DNA of 6,429 nt from JBEKJU01 sp050011095 (GCA_050011095.1 JBEKJU010000390.1:1-6429); one strand, 5' to 3'; counted from the first letter of the stretch, positions 1 through 5,031 are shown. The notes: generated from the sequence alone by a model not told the origin. A program made the numbers and translations.

Positions 1-1
1 G

Positions 2-49
2 AAAGCTAACAAAGAAAAACTGGAAAAAGCCGAAGGAAAACTTGTATAA
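2..49 (+). CDS. C-terminal end of an upstream gene (partial)
   Basis: One frame is open from the window edge to a TAA at 47-49 and encodes a short lysine- and glutamate-rich tail ending KAEGKLV. The composition suits the charged helical end of a real protein, but 15 residues are too few to identify a family. The next feature is the tRNA, 41 bases downstream, on the same strand. The open frame could be chance. Confidence 0.3.
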   Translation, partial: KANKEKLEKAEGKLV

Positions 50-50
50 T
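45..50 (+). promoter_or_regulatory. Possible -10 box for the tRNA gene
   Basis: A consensus TATAAT lies 41 bases upstream of the tRNA 5' end, overlapping the stop codon of the upstream reading frame. No good -35 hexamer stands at the usual distance, so this is a candidate only. Confidence 0.3.
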
Positions 51-90
51 AAGAGGTCGCACAACTGTTCCACGCGGCGCAATCACGAAT

Positions 91-162
91 GCCGACGTAG
101 CTCAGTGGTAGAGCAAGTGATTCGTAATCACTAGGTCCGGGGTTCAAATCCCCGCGTCGGCT
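91..162 (+). tRNA. tRNA-Thr (anticodon CGT)
   Basis: The cloverleaf folds fully. The acceptor stem is 91-97 with 155-161 and the discriminator is T162. The D stem is 100-103 with 111-114. The anticodon stem is 116-120 with 128-132, around the loop TTCGTAA. The T stem is 138-142 with 150-154, around TTCAAAT. The anticodon at 123-125 is CGT, so the tRNA reads ACG (threonine). CCA is not encoded. The gene is intact although an element is integrated in it: its 3' half is repeated at the far end of that element, the usual way a tRNA-targeting integrase preserves the gene. All stems are perfect here, whereas the distant copy of the 3' half carries a T-stem mismatch, so this is the functional copy. 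Confidence 0.97.
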
Positions 163-164
163 TT
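120..164 (+). repeat. attL: 3' part of tRNA-Thr, left end of the integrated element
   Basis: These 45 bases, from the anticodon loop to just past the tRNA end, recur at 4724-4768 with one difference (G139 versus T4743). A long direct repeat of a tRNA 3' end flanking an integrase-bearing segment is the standard attL/attR signature. The repeat begins in the anticodon loop, a known crossover position for tRNA-specific tyrosine recombinases. Confidence 0.9.
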
Positions 165-201
165 AATAATTTCAATACCTTACCGACCATTTTCCCCATC
201 C

Positions 202-285
202 TCATTTGTGGTGAGTGTCCCTATAGGTGGCACCACCGCCCATATCGTCCAGCCTCTTTATGTCTTGTCTGCTCGTCACTGTCAT
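202..285 (-). pseudogene. Integrase 3'-end relic beside the tRNA
   Basis: Read on the minus strand, this segment encodes a stretch containing DIKRLDDMGGG. It matches the last residues of the complete integrase C-terminus at 999-1661 (QIKRLDGMSGG), and the DNA matches at most positions from about 229 to 268. Only the final 20 or so codons are present, so it is a fragment of a second integrase gene. Its reading continues past the point where the other integrase stops, to a TGA at 202-204. It sits where a tRNA-linked integrase normally ends, next to attL. It probably marks either an older integrase or a duplication made when the higBA module arrived. Confidence 0.6.
215..231 (+). repeat. 17-bp CCTATAGG-centred unit, copy 1
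   Basis: This copy is identical over 17 bases to 4579-4595 (GTGTCCCTATAGGTGGC). It is inverted relative to a 16-base version, lacking one C, at 994-1009. It lies about 50 bases inside the left end of the element. Possible roles are an integrase arm site or a recombination scar. Confidence 0.6.
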
Positions 286-289
286 AACC

Positions 290-574
290 TCAAGCCGCCG
301 CCTTGAGCGTGACACGCATGCCCGCCTTGGTCGCCAAAATGATAAGCATTTCAAGGCTGAACCTCTCCCATTTGCCGGTATTCAGGTCCGACACCCTGGA
401 CTGGCTGACCCCGAGGATTTCCGCCGCCTTCGCCTGCGTCAGTTTCTTCGCCTTGATATATTTCCTCAAGCCCGCCATGAGATCGGCGCGCATCTGAAGG
501 ATTGCGGCCTCGTCCGGGGAATATCCGAGATCGATGAAGACATTGCCCGATGATTCAACTATGGTCTCACTCAT
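290..574 (-). CDS. higA: XRE-family antitoxin of a HigBA-type pair
   Basis: This 94-residue protein has a helix-turn-helix of the Cro/C1 (XRE) type at about residues 38-80. The core reads LTQAKAAEILGVSQSRVSDL, typical of antitoxins paired with Gp49/RelE-like toxins. It should bind and neutralise the toxin encoded just upstream and repress the shared promoter. Its ATG overlaps the toxin's stop codon (ATGA, 571-574). A strong GGAGG inside the end of the toxin gene, seven bases before this ATG, suggests antitoxin made in excess of toxin. The toxin-first order is characteristic of higBA. The gene lies between an integrase relic and the main integrase gene. The symbol is by analogy with the family, not by identified orthology. 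Confidence 0.85.
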   Translation of the reverse strand: MSETIVESSGNVFIDLGYSPDEAAILQMRADLMAGLRKYIKAKKLTQAKAAEILGVSQSRVSDLNTGKWERFSLEMLIILATKAGMRVTLKAAA

Positions 575-897
575 ACAGTACCTCCAATCTGCTTGTAACG
601 GCTTCGGGCCAGGTCGATATCATGCCCGCTCGTTTTGCGGGTCTTCTTCTGAAATGCATGAAGCACGTAGACTGCATCACGAAGAGTAGCCAGATAGATA
701 ACACGCCACTCCCCTAAGACCCGGATGCGTATTTTCCTCACTCCCGGGCCGACCGACTGCATTGGCTTCCAATCCCTCGGCTCAAAACCGTTCTGGACCG
801 CGCGAAGCTCGAAGCCAGCGGCACGGCGGGCTTCGTCAGGGAAGTTCCGAAGATCGTCAAGACTGGACCCTATGAACGCAAGCCGCTTCACAGCCAT
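571..897 (-). CDS. higB: Gp49/RelE-superfamily toxin (HigB-like)
   Basis: This is a 108-residue protein of the phage-derived Gp49-like (DUF891) group in the RelE/ParE superfamily. Hallmarks are the basic central strand GVRKIRIRVLGEWRVIYLA (about residues 52-70) and the C-terminal stretch VLHAFQKKTRKT followed by a helix with Arg (LARSRYKQI). Such toxins usually cleave mRNA at the ribosome; that role is inferred from the family. It starts at ATG 895-897. No ribosome site precedes this start, and the best promoter would give an almost leaderless transcript. The antitoxin gene follows with a 4-base overlap. The pair would act as an addiction module for the element. Confidence 0.85.
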   Translation of the reverse strand: MAVKRLAFIGSSLDDLRNFPDEARRAAGFELRAVQNGFEPRDWKPMQSVGPGVRKIRIRVLGEWRVIYLATLRDAVYVLHAFQKKTRKTSGHDIDLARSRYKQIGGTV

Positions 898-903
898 GGG
901 AAT

Positions 904-931
904 ATTATATAAGTTTTTATATCTTTGGCAA
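904..931 (-). promoter_or_regulatory. higBA promoter with overlapping palindromic operator
   Basis: On the minus strand a TTGCCA (926-931) and a perfect TATAAT (904-909) are 16 bases apart, only six bases before the toxin ATG. The hexamer ATATAA is repeated in inverted form (907-912 and 917-922, four-base spacer), overlapping the -10 box. This is the expected layout for autorepression by an XRE antitoxin, alone or with its toxin. The sequence elements are seen directly; the function is inferred. Confidence 0.6.
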
Positions 932-993
932 GTCCATCAATCATGGTTCTCCTGTTCTGGTCTTTTCCGACTCTTATTCTTGTCAGGGTCAGA

Positions 994-1009
994 GCCACCT
1001 ATAGGACAC
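994..1009 (-). repeat. 16-bp CCTATAGG-centred unit, copy 2 (inverted)
   Basis: This is the reverse complement of the units at 215-231 and 4579-4595, with one C missing. It overlaps the stop codon of the integrase (999-1001). With copy 1 it flanks the higBA segment as an inverted repeat. Confidence 0.6.
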
Positions 1010-1661
1010 CACCACTCATACCGTCCAACCTCTTTATCTGTTCCTGTTCGTGATCTTCTGGAGAGATCACGTAATATTTCATCGTTGTCGTGATGGACTC
1101 GTGGCCCATCCAGTTCTGCAATGTCTTCGGAGGCACCCTGCGAAGGGCACACATCGTTGCAAACGTCCGCCTTAAGTCCTTGAACACCACATCTTTCAAT
1201 CCCGCCCTTTCCACGGCGGGGATAAAAGACTTTTTGATATCCTTGAAGAGCTTGCCATTCTTGTCATGGAACAAGTAGTCGCTCCCGCCTCTCGCAAGAA
1301 GTATCTCAAGGACCGCCCTGGCCGTGTCATTCAGGGGAACATATCTTCGCTTCCCGCCCTTGCCGTCCTCCACCTTCAGCTTTTTTCCGTCAACCAGCAC
1401 GTCCTCGCGCTTAAGCTGAAGCAACTCTTCTTCCCTCAGCCCGGTATGGAGATCGAGAACAACCATATCCTTGAGGTAAAAGGCGTTTTGCGCCCGCCCG
1501 CAAGCCTCTATTAACCTCCCTTGCTTTTGTTCCGCCAGGAAGCGTGGCCTTGGCTTTTCCCTGCCGAGTTTTATGTCTTTGATCGGGTTTTTCAGCAAAA
1601 AGCCCCAATCGACCGCCTTCGTGCACATACCCTCCAGAACGATGATTTCACGATTGACCAT
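999..1661 (-). CDS. int: Tyrosine recombinase (integrase), N-terminally truncated
   Basis: This is the catalytic domain of a phage-type integrase, which would cut and rejoin DNA at the tRNA att site. Visible active-site positions are R76 (HTGLR), a lysine in the beta-hairpin (K101 or K104), R164 in KDLRRTF, H187 in MGHESITTT and nucleophile Y196 (TMKYY). The usual His of the HxxR box is Lys here (K161), a substitution known in the family. The protein has only 220 residues. It opens in the last helix of the core-binding domain (VNREIIVLEGMCTKAVDWG), so the arm-binding and most of the core-binding domain are missing. An in-frame TAA lies five codons upstream, no ribosome site precedes the ATG, and hicA ends only 24 bases away. 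The gene was most likely cut by the event that brought hicBA. Activity is doubtful. Confidence 0.85.
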   Translation of the reverse strand: MVNREIIVLEGMCTKAVDWGFLLKNPIKDIKLGREKPRPRFLAEQKQGRLIEACGRAQNAFYLKDMVVLDLHTGLREEELLQLKREDVLVDGKKLKVEDGKGGKRRYVPLNDTARAVLEILLARGGSDYLFHDKNGKLFKDIKKSFIPAVERAGLKDVVFKDLRRTFATMCALRRVPPKTLQNWMGHESITTTMKYYVISPEDHEQEQIKRLDGMSGGVL

Positions 1662-1685
1662 GTAAGCGCTTGTTCTTTAAGAGTG

Positions 1686-1901
1686 TCATAGGTTTTCCGG
1701 GGCGAGGCCCGTGTGTTTGGCTATCCGGGCCAGCATCTTAGGGCCGATCTCTTCTCCCTCATGAAATGCAAAGACATAATCAGGCCAGCCCGGACGGGCA
1801 AGAATGCGATGGGAAGTGCCGTGCTGTCGTTTGATTGTCCAGCCGATGCGGAGCAAGGCAGCGAGGACTTGCTGTGCTCGTGTTGCGGGCCATCGGCTCA
1901 T
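1686..1901 (-). CDS. hicA: HicA-family mRNA interferase toxin
   Basis: This 71-residue protein has the dsRNA-binding-like fold of HicA. The catalytic histidine is H31 in the loop KRQHGTSHRI, followed by the conserved VFAFHEGEEIGPKMLARIAKHTGL. HicA toxins cleave mRNA and are neutralised by HicB. The start ATG overlaps the hicB stop (ATGA, 1898-1901), so translation is probably coupled to hicB; no close ribosome site is seen. The order here is antitoxin then toxin, which occurs in part of the family. The gene is full length and all motifs look intact, whereas its antitoxin lacks a normal start codon. It ends 24 bases before the truncated integrase frame. Confidence 0.88.
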   Translation of the reverse strand: MSRWPATRAQQVLAALLRIGWTIKRQHGTSHRILARPGWPDYVFAFHEGEEIGPKMLARIAKHTGLAPENL

Positions 1902-2092
1902 GTTGAGATCGCGAAGACTTCCTTAAGCTCCGGGATTTCTTCCTCGTGCTCAAGCCTGTCCGCCATGACCCGCAAAGCCAAGGCTTCAGCCTTTGCAATA
2001 GCCTGGTTCCTGGTAGCTCCGTAAACCATCACGCCGGGAAGCTCGGGGATTTCAGCTATCCACCGGCCATCTTCTTCTCTTTCGATTTCAAT
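1898..2092 (-). pseudogene. hicB: HicB-family antitoxin lacking a canonical start codon
   Basis: This frame is absent from a search for ATG-initiated genes but clearly encodes HicB. It reads IEIEREEDGRWIAEIPELPG, then VMVYGATRNQAIAKAEALALRVMADRLEH, and ends at TGA 1898-1900 overlapping hicA. HicB binds HicA and is expected to block it. The family usually starts about four to six residues before IEIERE. Here the frame runs upstream to a stop at 2150-2152 without any ATG, GTG or TTG. The first possible initiator is ATT at 2090-2092, which overlaps the TGA of the upstream membrane-protein gene in an ATTGA arrangement. Either a few 5' codons were lost when hicBA was joined to the cargo genes, or translation restarts at a rare codon. 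The coordinates assume the ATT. Confidence 0.75.
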
Positions 2093-2576
2093 CTTCCGCG
2101 ATCTGGCAGAACAGCTTGTAAGACCTGCCTTCGAAATGTGGGTCCAAAGTTATGGCACCCACAACATTGCCATAGTTAATTGCTGCTAATGCACGAAGAT
2201 CTGCAGACAGTGTATCACTGAAGGCAGCCTCCAACAGGAAATCATCGTAAGTGCCCACCTCGCCCCAGTTGACGTTGCTCTTGAAAAGGCTCAGGTAATG
2301 ACGAATTTCCGAGGCCAAGCCGTGCTTAACGACCAGTCTGTAGTTGAGAAATCCCACCATAGACCTACTAACGTACTTCACCAGCTCATACAACATGAGA
2401 AGTCCATAAACTTTGACGAAAGCATAGTCCCAGCTAACGTCAAAGACTTTCAAAATAATGAGGGTAATAAGTATGTCGAGCGCAAGACTGACAATGAGCG
2501 GAATGTACCGCGCGTTTCCATAAGATGCTTTCCTATCAAACAGCTTGTTGCCATATACGGCCCTCAGATCGATCAT
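2088..2576 (-). CDS. Two-helix membrane protein of unknown function
   Basis: This 162-residue protein is not assigned to a family. It has two hydrophobic segments, about residues 24-45 (YIPLIVSLALDILITLIILKVF) and 51-69, followed by a soluble C-terminal part of about 90 residues. It is probably an inner-membrane protein with a cytoplasmic tail. An earlier in-frame start lies 12 codons upstream, but GGAGG five bases before the ATG at 2574-2576 decides for this one. The stop codon falls exactly at the broken 5' end of hicB, so its own C-terminus may also have been altered by that junction; the last few residues (IAED) come from hicB-like DNA. It follows the nuclease-like gene by 89 bases and may act with it. 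The DNA looks more AT-rich than the integrase and rep regions. Confidence 0.75.
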   Translation of the reverse strand: MIDLRAVYGNKLFDRKASYGNARYIPLIVSLALDILITLIILKVFDVSWDYAFVKVYGLLMLYELVKYVSRSMVGFLNYRLVVKHGLASEIRHYLSLFKSNVNWGEVGTYDDFLLEAAFSDTLSADLRALAAINYGNVVGAITLDPHFEGRSYKLFCQIAED

Positions 2577-2665
2577 AGGACCTCCATTGGAGAAGCGCTG
2601 TTCAACCTTCAACGCTTACCCTGTGAACAGCTTGTTCTCGGAAGAATTGGTTTATTCGGCAGCGG

Positions 2666-3340
2666 TTATTCATGTGGCGCCCAATCTCCGAACTCGTCAG
2701 CAGTGTTCCGTTTTAGGGCGAATTGCTTCACTGTTTCGATACTACCAAATGTGCAGGGGGATATCGACACCGCCGCAAATTGATTATGGTAAACCACGAA
2801 CTCGCAGCGCCCGTCTTGTCTATGTGGCAGCATAACCCCAACAGCACTCGTGGACGTGTTGTGAGATGGACCGCACTTTCTCCCTTTCCCGAACCGCCGG
2901 CCCACGATTACCGGCGTAGCCGGAGGCGACAAACCTCTTGATACTGCAAAATCACACGTTTCCAAGCCGTACATCGCCACCATAATCTCGTAAGGAAAGA
3001 CTATGTTGAAGGGCCATGGCCTATTATCAAAGAGGATGAGGATTCCTGGAAGCTTGCCTTGCGTAACTTGACTGAGCTGTCTATTGGCTTTACCTATAGC
3101 GTCACGGACTCGTGAACCTATGTTGTTAGACCCCCATGACCTCGCCTGTCCAAGTTCTATCGCCTGACAGGCTTGTTTCTCTTCATCGTTCATTTCTATA
3201 TCCTTAACTTCGGCAATGATGATTGTATCCCCGACACTCAGTCTATAGTCCGGACTCTTGCCTGCAGTTCGAGCAATTGGTTCAAAGATGATTGAATTCC
3301 TTTTGCAGAACTCTTGGAACCCGCATTCACCCTTGGTCAT
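2666..3340 (-). CDS. PD-(D/E)XK nuclease-like protein
   Basis: This 224-residue protein carries a PD-(D/E)XK signature: E10 in an N-terminal helix, then D31 in SPDYRLSVGDT, then E44 and K46 in IIIAEVKD. That is the metal-binding and catalytic set of restriction-type nucleases. A helix with ANRQLSQ (about 89-95) and the strand LPGILILFDN (101-110) fit the rest of the core. The C-terminal 90 residues match nothing I recognise. An in-frame ATG eight codons further upstream has no ribosome site, while GAAGG precedes the chosen ATG at the right distance. No methylase accompanies it, so a classical restriction system is unlikely. With the downstream two-helix membrane protein it could be defence cargo; that is inference. 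Confidence 0.7.
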   Translation of the reverse strand: MTKGECGFQEFCKRNSIIFEPIARTAGKSPDYRLSVGDTIIIAEVKDIEMNDEEKQACQAIELGQARSWGSNNIGSRVRDAIGKANRQLSQVTQGKLPGILILFDNRPWPFNIVFPYEIMVAMYGLETCDFAVSRGLSPPATPVIVGRRFGKGRKCGPSHNTSTSAVGVMLPHRQDGRCEFVVYHNQFAAVSISPCTFGSIETVKQFALKRNTADEFGDWAPHE

Positions 3341-3385
3341 GGTTCGCCTTCTCTCTCGGCGCATATAGGCAAGCTCATCTTATTC

Positions 3386-3412
3386 ATTATCATTGCCAAT
3401 TGAGCATTTCAA
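3386..3412 (-). promoter_or_regulatory. Possible promoter of the nuclease-membrane pair
   Basis: On the minus strand, TTGAAA (3407-3412) and GATAAT (3386-3391) are separated by 15 bases, in an AT-rich gap between the end of rep and the nuclease start at 3340. The spacing is short, so this is a weak candidate. Confidence 0.35.
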
Positions 3413-3462
3413 GAAAAAACTGGCATAGACCATTGAGGAAATAGCGGAGAACTCTTCATACC

Positions 3463-4527
3463 TTATTTCACCGGCCACAGTTCTGGATTTTCTCCTCGCT
3501 TCTTCTCCTGCGGCCTCTTCCGCAGGTCATAATGCCTGTACGTGACCGCCCCGACCAGCGGGTTATTGATGTACGTCACCTCGAAAGTCTTGCACTCCTC
3601 CGGGATGTCGAGCTTCTTGAGAATCTCCGCGATGCTTTCCGCTCTCGTCTCTTCCGGCCGGTATAGGCCCCGCGAGGTAAAGAACCGCCTGTGACCCACC
3701 AATTCTTCCCCCGTGAAGTCCTTTACCATGTACCGGGCCATATAACTGCCTGGATTGTCGTAGCACTCCATAGCCTCGATGGAGACGGTCCCGTGGCCCC
3801 ATGTCTCGACCAGTTCCTTTTGAGGCACGTAGGGCAGGCCGAAGACCGCCACATGGTAATGCCAGACCTTCACCGCGTATTTCTCGTACCTCTTCCACTG
3901 GATTTGTGGAACGCCCAGGTATTTGAAGGCCCCGTAGCGGTAATGGAGCTTCTTCGCGAAGTTATGAAAGTGGCGATTTGCCTGTTGAATGTCCGTCATG
4001 TTTTCTGCGAAGGTTAGGGTCAGGAACTTGTCCCCTCTCTTCTCGGCCGAATGAGGCCCTGCGTTGCAGTTGATCAGTCGCCTTACCTCCCGCGTCGCCC
4101 TGAAGATGTTATCCAGTCTCGGCTCCTTCTTTCTCGGTTCCTCGGCCCCTGTATGTTTGCCCGGCTTTGCCCCTGTGCGCGATCTGTGATATTCGTAGAT
4201 GTCCGCGTGATCGCCTGAGATGACGCATTTAGCCGAATAGGTTTTTAAGACCTTTTTCGTCAGTTGTGAGGTATTAATCAAGTTAAGTACGCCGCCCCGC
4301 CCCCGTGCTCCTTCCGTCCGCTCGGGAGGCGGGAACGGCGAAAGACCCGCGTCCTCCACATTGCAACGGCGCTCCGTCTTTTCAACAATTACCGTCCCGC
4401 TTGCCTGCGGCGATGGCCGGGACCGCTCGCCCCCTTCGAAACGTCGCGGCTCGCTCGGAATTGTTGAAAAGGCTCCGCTTAGGTGGTTGAGATTTGTTGC
4501 CGGATGCTTTAGAATATACTTGTACAT
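3463..4527 (-). CDS. rep: HUH-endonuclease rolling-circle replication initiator (Rep)
   Basis: Rep proteins of this class nick one strand at the origin, stay joined to the 5' end through tyrosine and start rolling-circle replication. With the ATG at 4525-4527 the protein has 354 residues and all three motifs are visible: motif 1 FLTLTF (168-173), motif 2 WHYHVAVFG with metal ligands H223 and H225, and motif 3 SYMARYMVK with candidate nucleophiles Y262 and Y266 and K269. This resembles the ORF2/G2P-type Reps of phages, plasmids and microvirus-like elements. The domain spans about 160-340. The first 100 residues are low-complexity, Arg/Pro/Gly-rich and cross a long inverted repeat. True translation may therefore start further in, for example at a TTG near residue 82. 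The frame itself extends to a TTG at 4557. No strong ribosome site is seen at any candidate. Confidence 0.8.
   Translation of the reverse strand: MYKYILKHPATNLNHLSGAFSTIPSEPRRFEGGERSRPSPQASGTVIVEKTERRCNVEDAGLSPFPPPERTEGARGRGGVLNLINTSQLTKKVLKTYSAKCVISGDHADIYEYHRSRTGAKPGKHTGAEEPRKKEPRLDNIFRATREVRRLINCNAGPHSAEKRGDKFLTLTFAENMTDIQQANRHFHNFAKKLHYRYGAFKYLGVPQIQWKRYEKYAVKVWHYHVAVFGLPYVPQKELVETWGHGTVSIEAMECYDNPGSYMARYMVKDFTGEELVGHRRFFTSRGLYRPEETRAESIAEILKKLDIPEECKTFEVTYINNPLVGAVTYRHYDLRKRPQEKKRGENPELWPVK
4371..4477. repeat. 94-bp structure with 13-bp inverted repeats and flanking GCTCCG
   Basis: CTTTTCAACAATT (4378-4390) is exactly inverted at 4459-4471, enclosing 68 GC-rich bases that can fold further (GTCCC 4394-4398 with GGGAC 4419-4423). 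GCTCCG stands on both outer sides (4371-4376 and 4472-4477). It could be a small palindromic transposon-like repeat with a target duplication, or a replication-origin structure at the start of rep. The repeats are seen directly; the role is open. Confidence 0.6.
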
Positions 4528-4578
4528 ATCGCACCCCGCCCGCGTGACGCCTACCAAGCACCGGGGGCATTTTTTTTG

Positions 4579-4595
4579 GTGTCCCTATAGGTGGC
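4579..4595 (+). repeat. 17-bp CCTATAGG-centred unit, copy 3
   Basis: This copy is identical to 215-231 and in the same orientation, about 130 bases inside the right end of the element. In the excised circle, copies 1 and 3 would lie on either side of the att core, as arm-type sites do. It follows a run of eight T. Confidence 0.6.
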
Positions 4596-4629
4596 TTTCG
4601 CCCGCCTACATGGACCCTTCCTCCCGAAC

Positions 4630-4664
4630 GCAGCTATACGCTGCCGAACGACATTCCCTTGTCG
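4630..4664. repeat. Two tandem small hairpins upstream of rep
   Basis: GCAGC (4630-4634) pairs with GCTGC (4640-4644), and CGACA (4649-4653) pairs with TGTCG (4660-4664). CGAACG occurs just before and between them (4625-4630, 4645-4650). They lie about 100 bases upstream of the Rep start and 60 bases from the att copy. They are possible nick-site or protein-binding hairpins, but short hairpins are common by chance. Confidence 0.35.
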
Positions 4665-4703
4665 CTCAGGAGGTTAGGACGATATGTATTTATGAGGATG
4701 TTC

Positions 4704-4736
4704 AGTGATTACGCCTGGTTAAAATTCGTAATCACT
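4704..4736. repeat. Inverted repeat at the right att junction (candidate core sites)
   Basis: AGTGATTACG (4704-4713) is exactly inverted as CGTAATCACT (4727-4736) across 13 bases. The right arm belongs to the tRNA-derived att repeat and the left arm is element DNA. Inverted core sites around the crossover are expected for a tyrosine recombinase. The same arms form the anticodon stem in the intact tRNA (116-132). Confidence 0.55.
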
Positions 4737-4768
4737 AGGTCCTGGGTTCAAATCCCCGCGTCGGCTTT
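4724..4768 (+). repeat. attR: displaced copy of the tRNA-Thr 3' end
   Basis: This 45-bp copy of 120-164 has one change, T4743 for G139, which would break a T-stem pair. It has no tRNA 5' half in front of it, so it is not a tRNA gene. Weak similarity to the left copy continues for about 20 bases beyond the repeat (TCAAT, CTTAC), which would not be expected if the DNA to the right were simply the original chromosome. Confidence 0.88.
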
Positions 4769-4775
4769 CATAAAG

Positions 4776-4976
4776 TCAATGACTTACGGACGGTAGCTCT
4801 TCGCCATCCGACGATATTTTCTGAATTTGCCCACCAATAGGCTCGCCGGCTGCTTTTTCGGCGCTCATCCCCTGTGAGGCCCACCCGAGGCCAGCTTTTT
4901 CCCCTTCCGGTGGGCAGATGGTGGGCGCCATATCATCCAGCTTGTCGCCCCAAGAATACCTACCTGTCGAACCTTC
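4776..4976 (-). pseudogene. Probable integrase C-terminal relic right of attR
   Basis: A minus-strand frame is open between stops at 4977-4979 and 4776-4778 but has no good start. It encodes GDKLDDMAPTICPPEGE and then about 40 more residues. KLDDM, and the DNA beneath it (CATATCATCCAGC at 4929-4941), match the integrase relic at 202-285 (CATATCGTCCAGC), in the same orientation and likewise close to a tRNA-derived att copy. This supports a decayed integrase of another element in tandem. The match is short, so the call is tentative. I see no other gene between the att copy and the PRC-barrel gene; the remaining 160 bases should hold its promoter, but no clear one is visible. Confidence 0.4.
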
Positions 4977-5031
4977 TTAACACATAAGGCAGCTTGTTAA
5001 CCTTTAAAGACGACAAAGAAAACATATATTA

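Larger units (their letters stand above)
120..4723. mobile_element. 4.6-kb tRNA-Thr integrated element with integrase and rolling-circle Rep
   Basis: The element is bounded by the 45-bp tRNA-derived repeats at 120-164 and 4724-4768; the distance between equivalent positions is 4604 bp. All recognisable genes inside are on the minus strand: an HUH Rep, a PD-(D/E)XK nuclease-like protein, a two-helix membrane protein, hicB and hicA, a truncated tyrosine recombinase and a higBA-type pair. Rep plus integrase suggests an integrative element that replicates by rolling circle when excised, such as an integrative plasmid or phage satellite. No capsid, relaxase or conjugation gene is visible. The integrase lacks its N-terminal region, so self-excision now is doubtful. 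Relics of other integrase genes beside both ends suggest repeated occupation of this site. Confidence 0.85.

Noticed and set aside
2298..2835. Plus-strand open frames opposite the nuclease and membrane-protein genes
   Set aside because: No ribosome sites, no recognisable domains and irregular composition; they are the antisense of two well-supported minus-strand genes.
3563..3898. Second minus-strand frame inside rep
   Set aside because: Glycine- and arginine-rich out-of-frame translation of rep; the HUH motifs are all in the other frame.
4561..4600. Rho-independent terminator at the eight-T run
   Set aside because: The G-run before it has no good complementary arm, and no plus-strand gene ends there.
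4724..4768. A second tRNA-Thr gene
   Set aside because: Only the 3' half is present, the 5' half is absent and the T stem has a mismatch, so it is an attachment-site copy.
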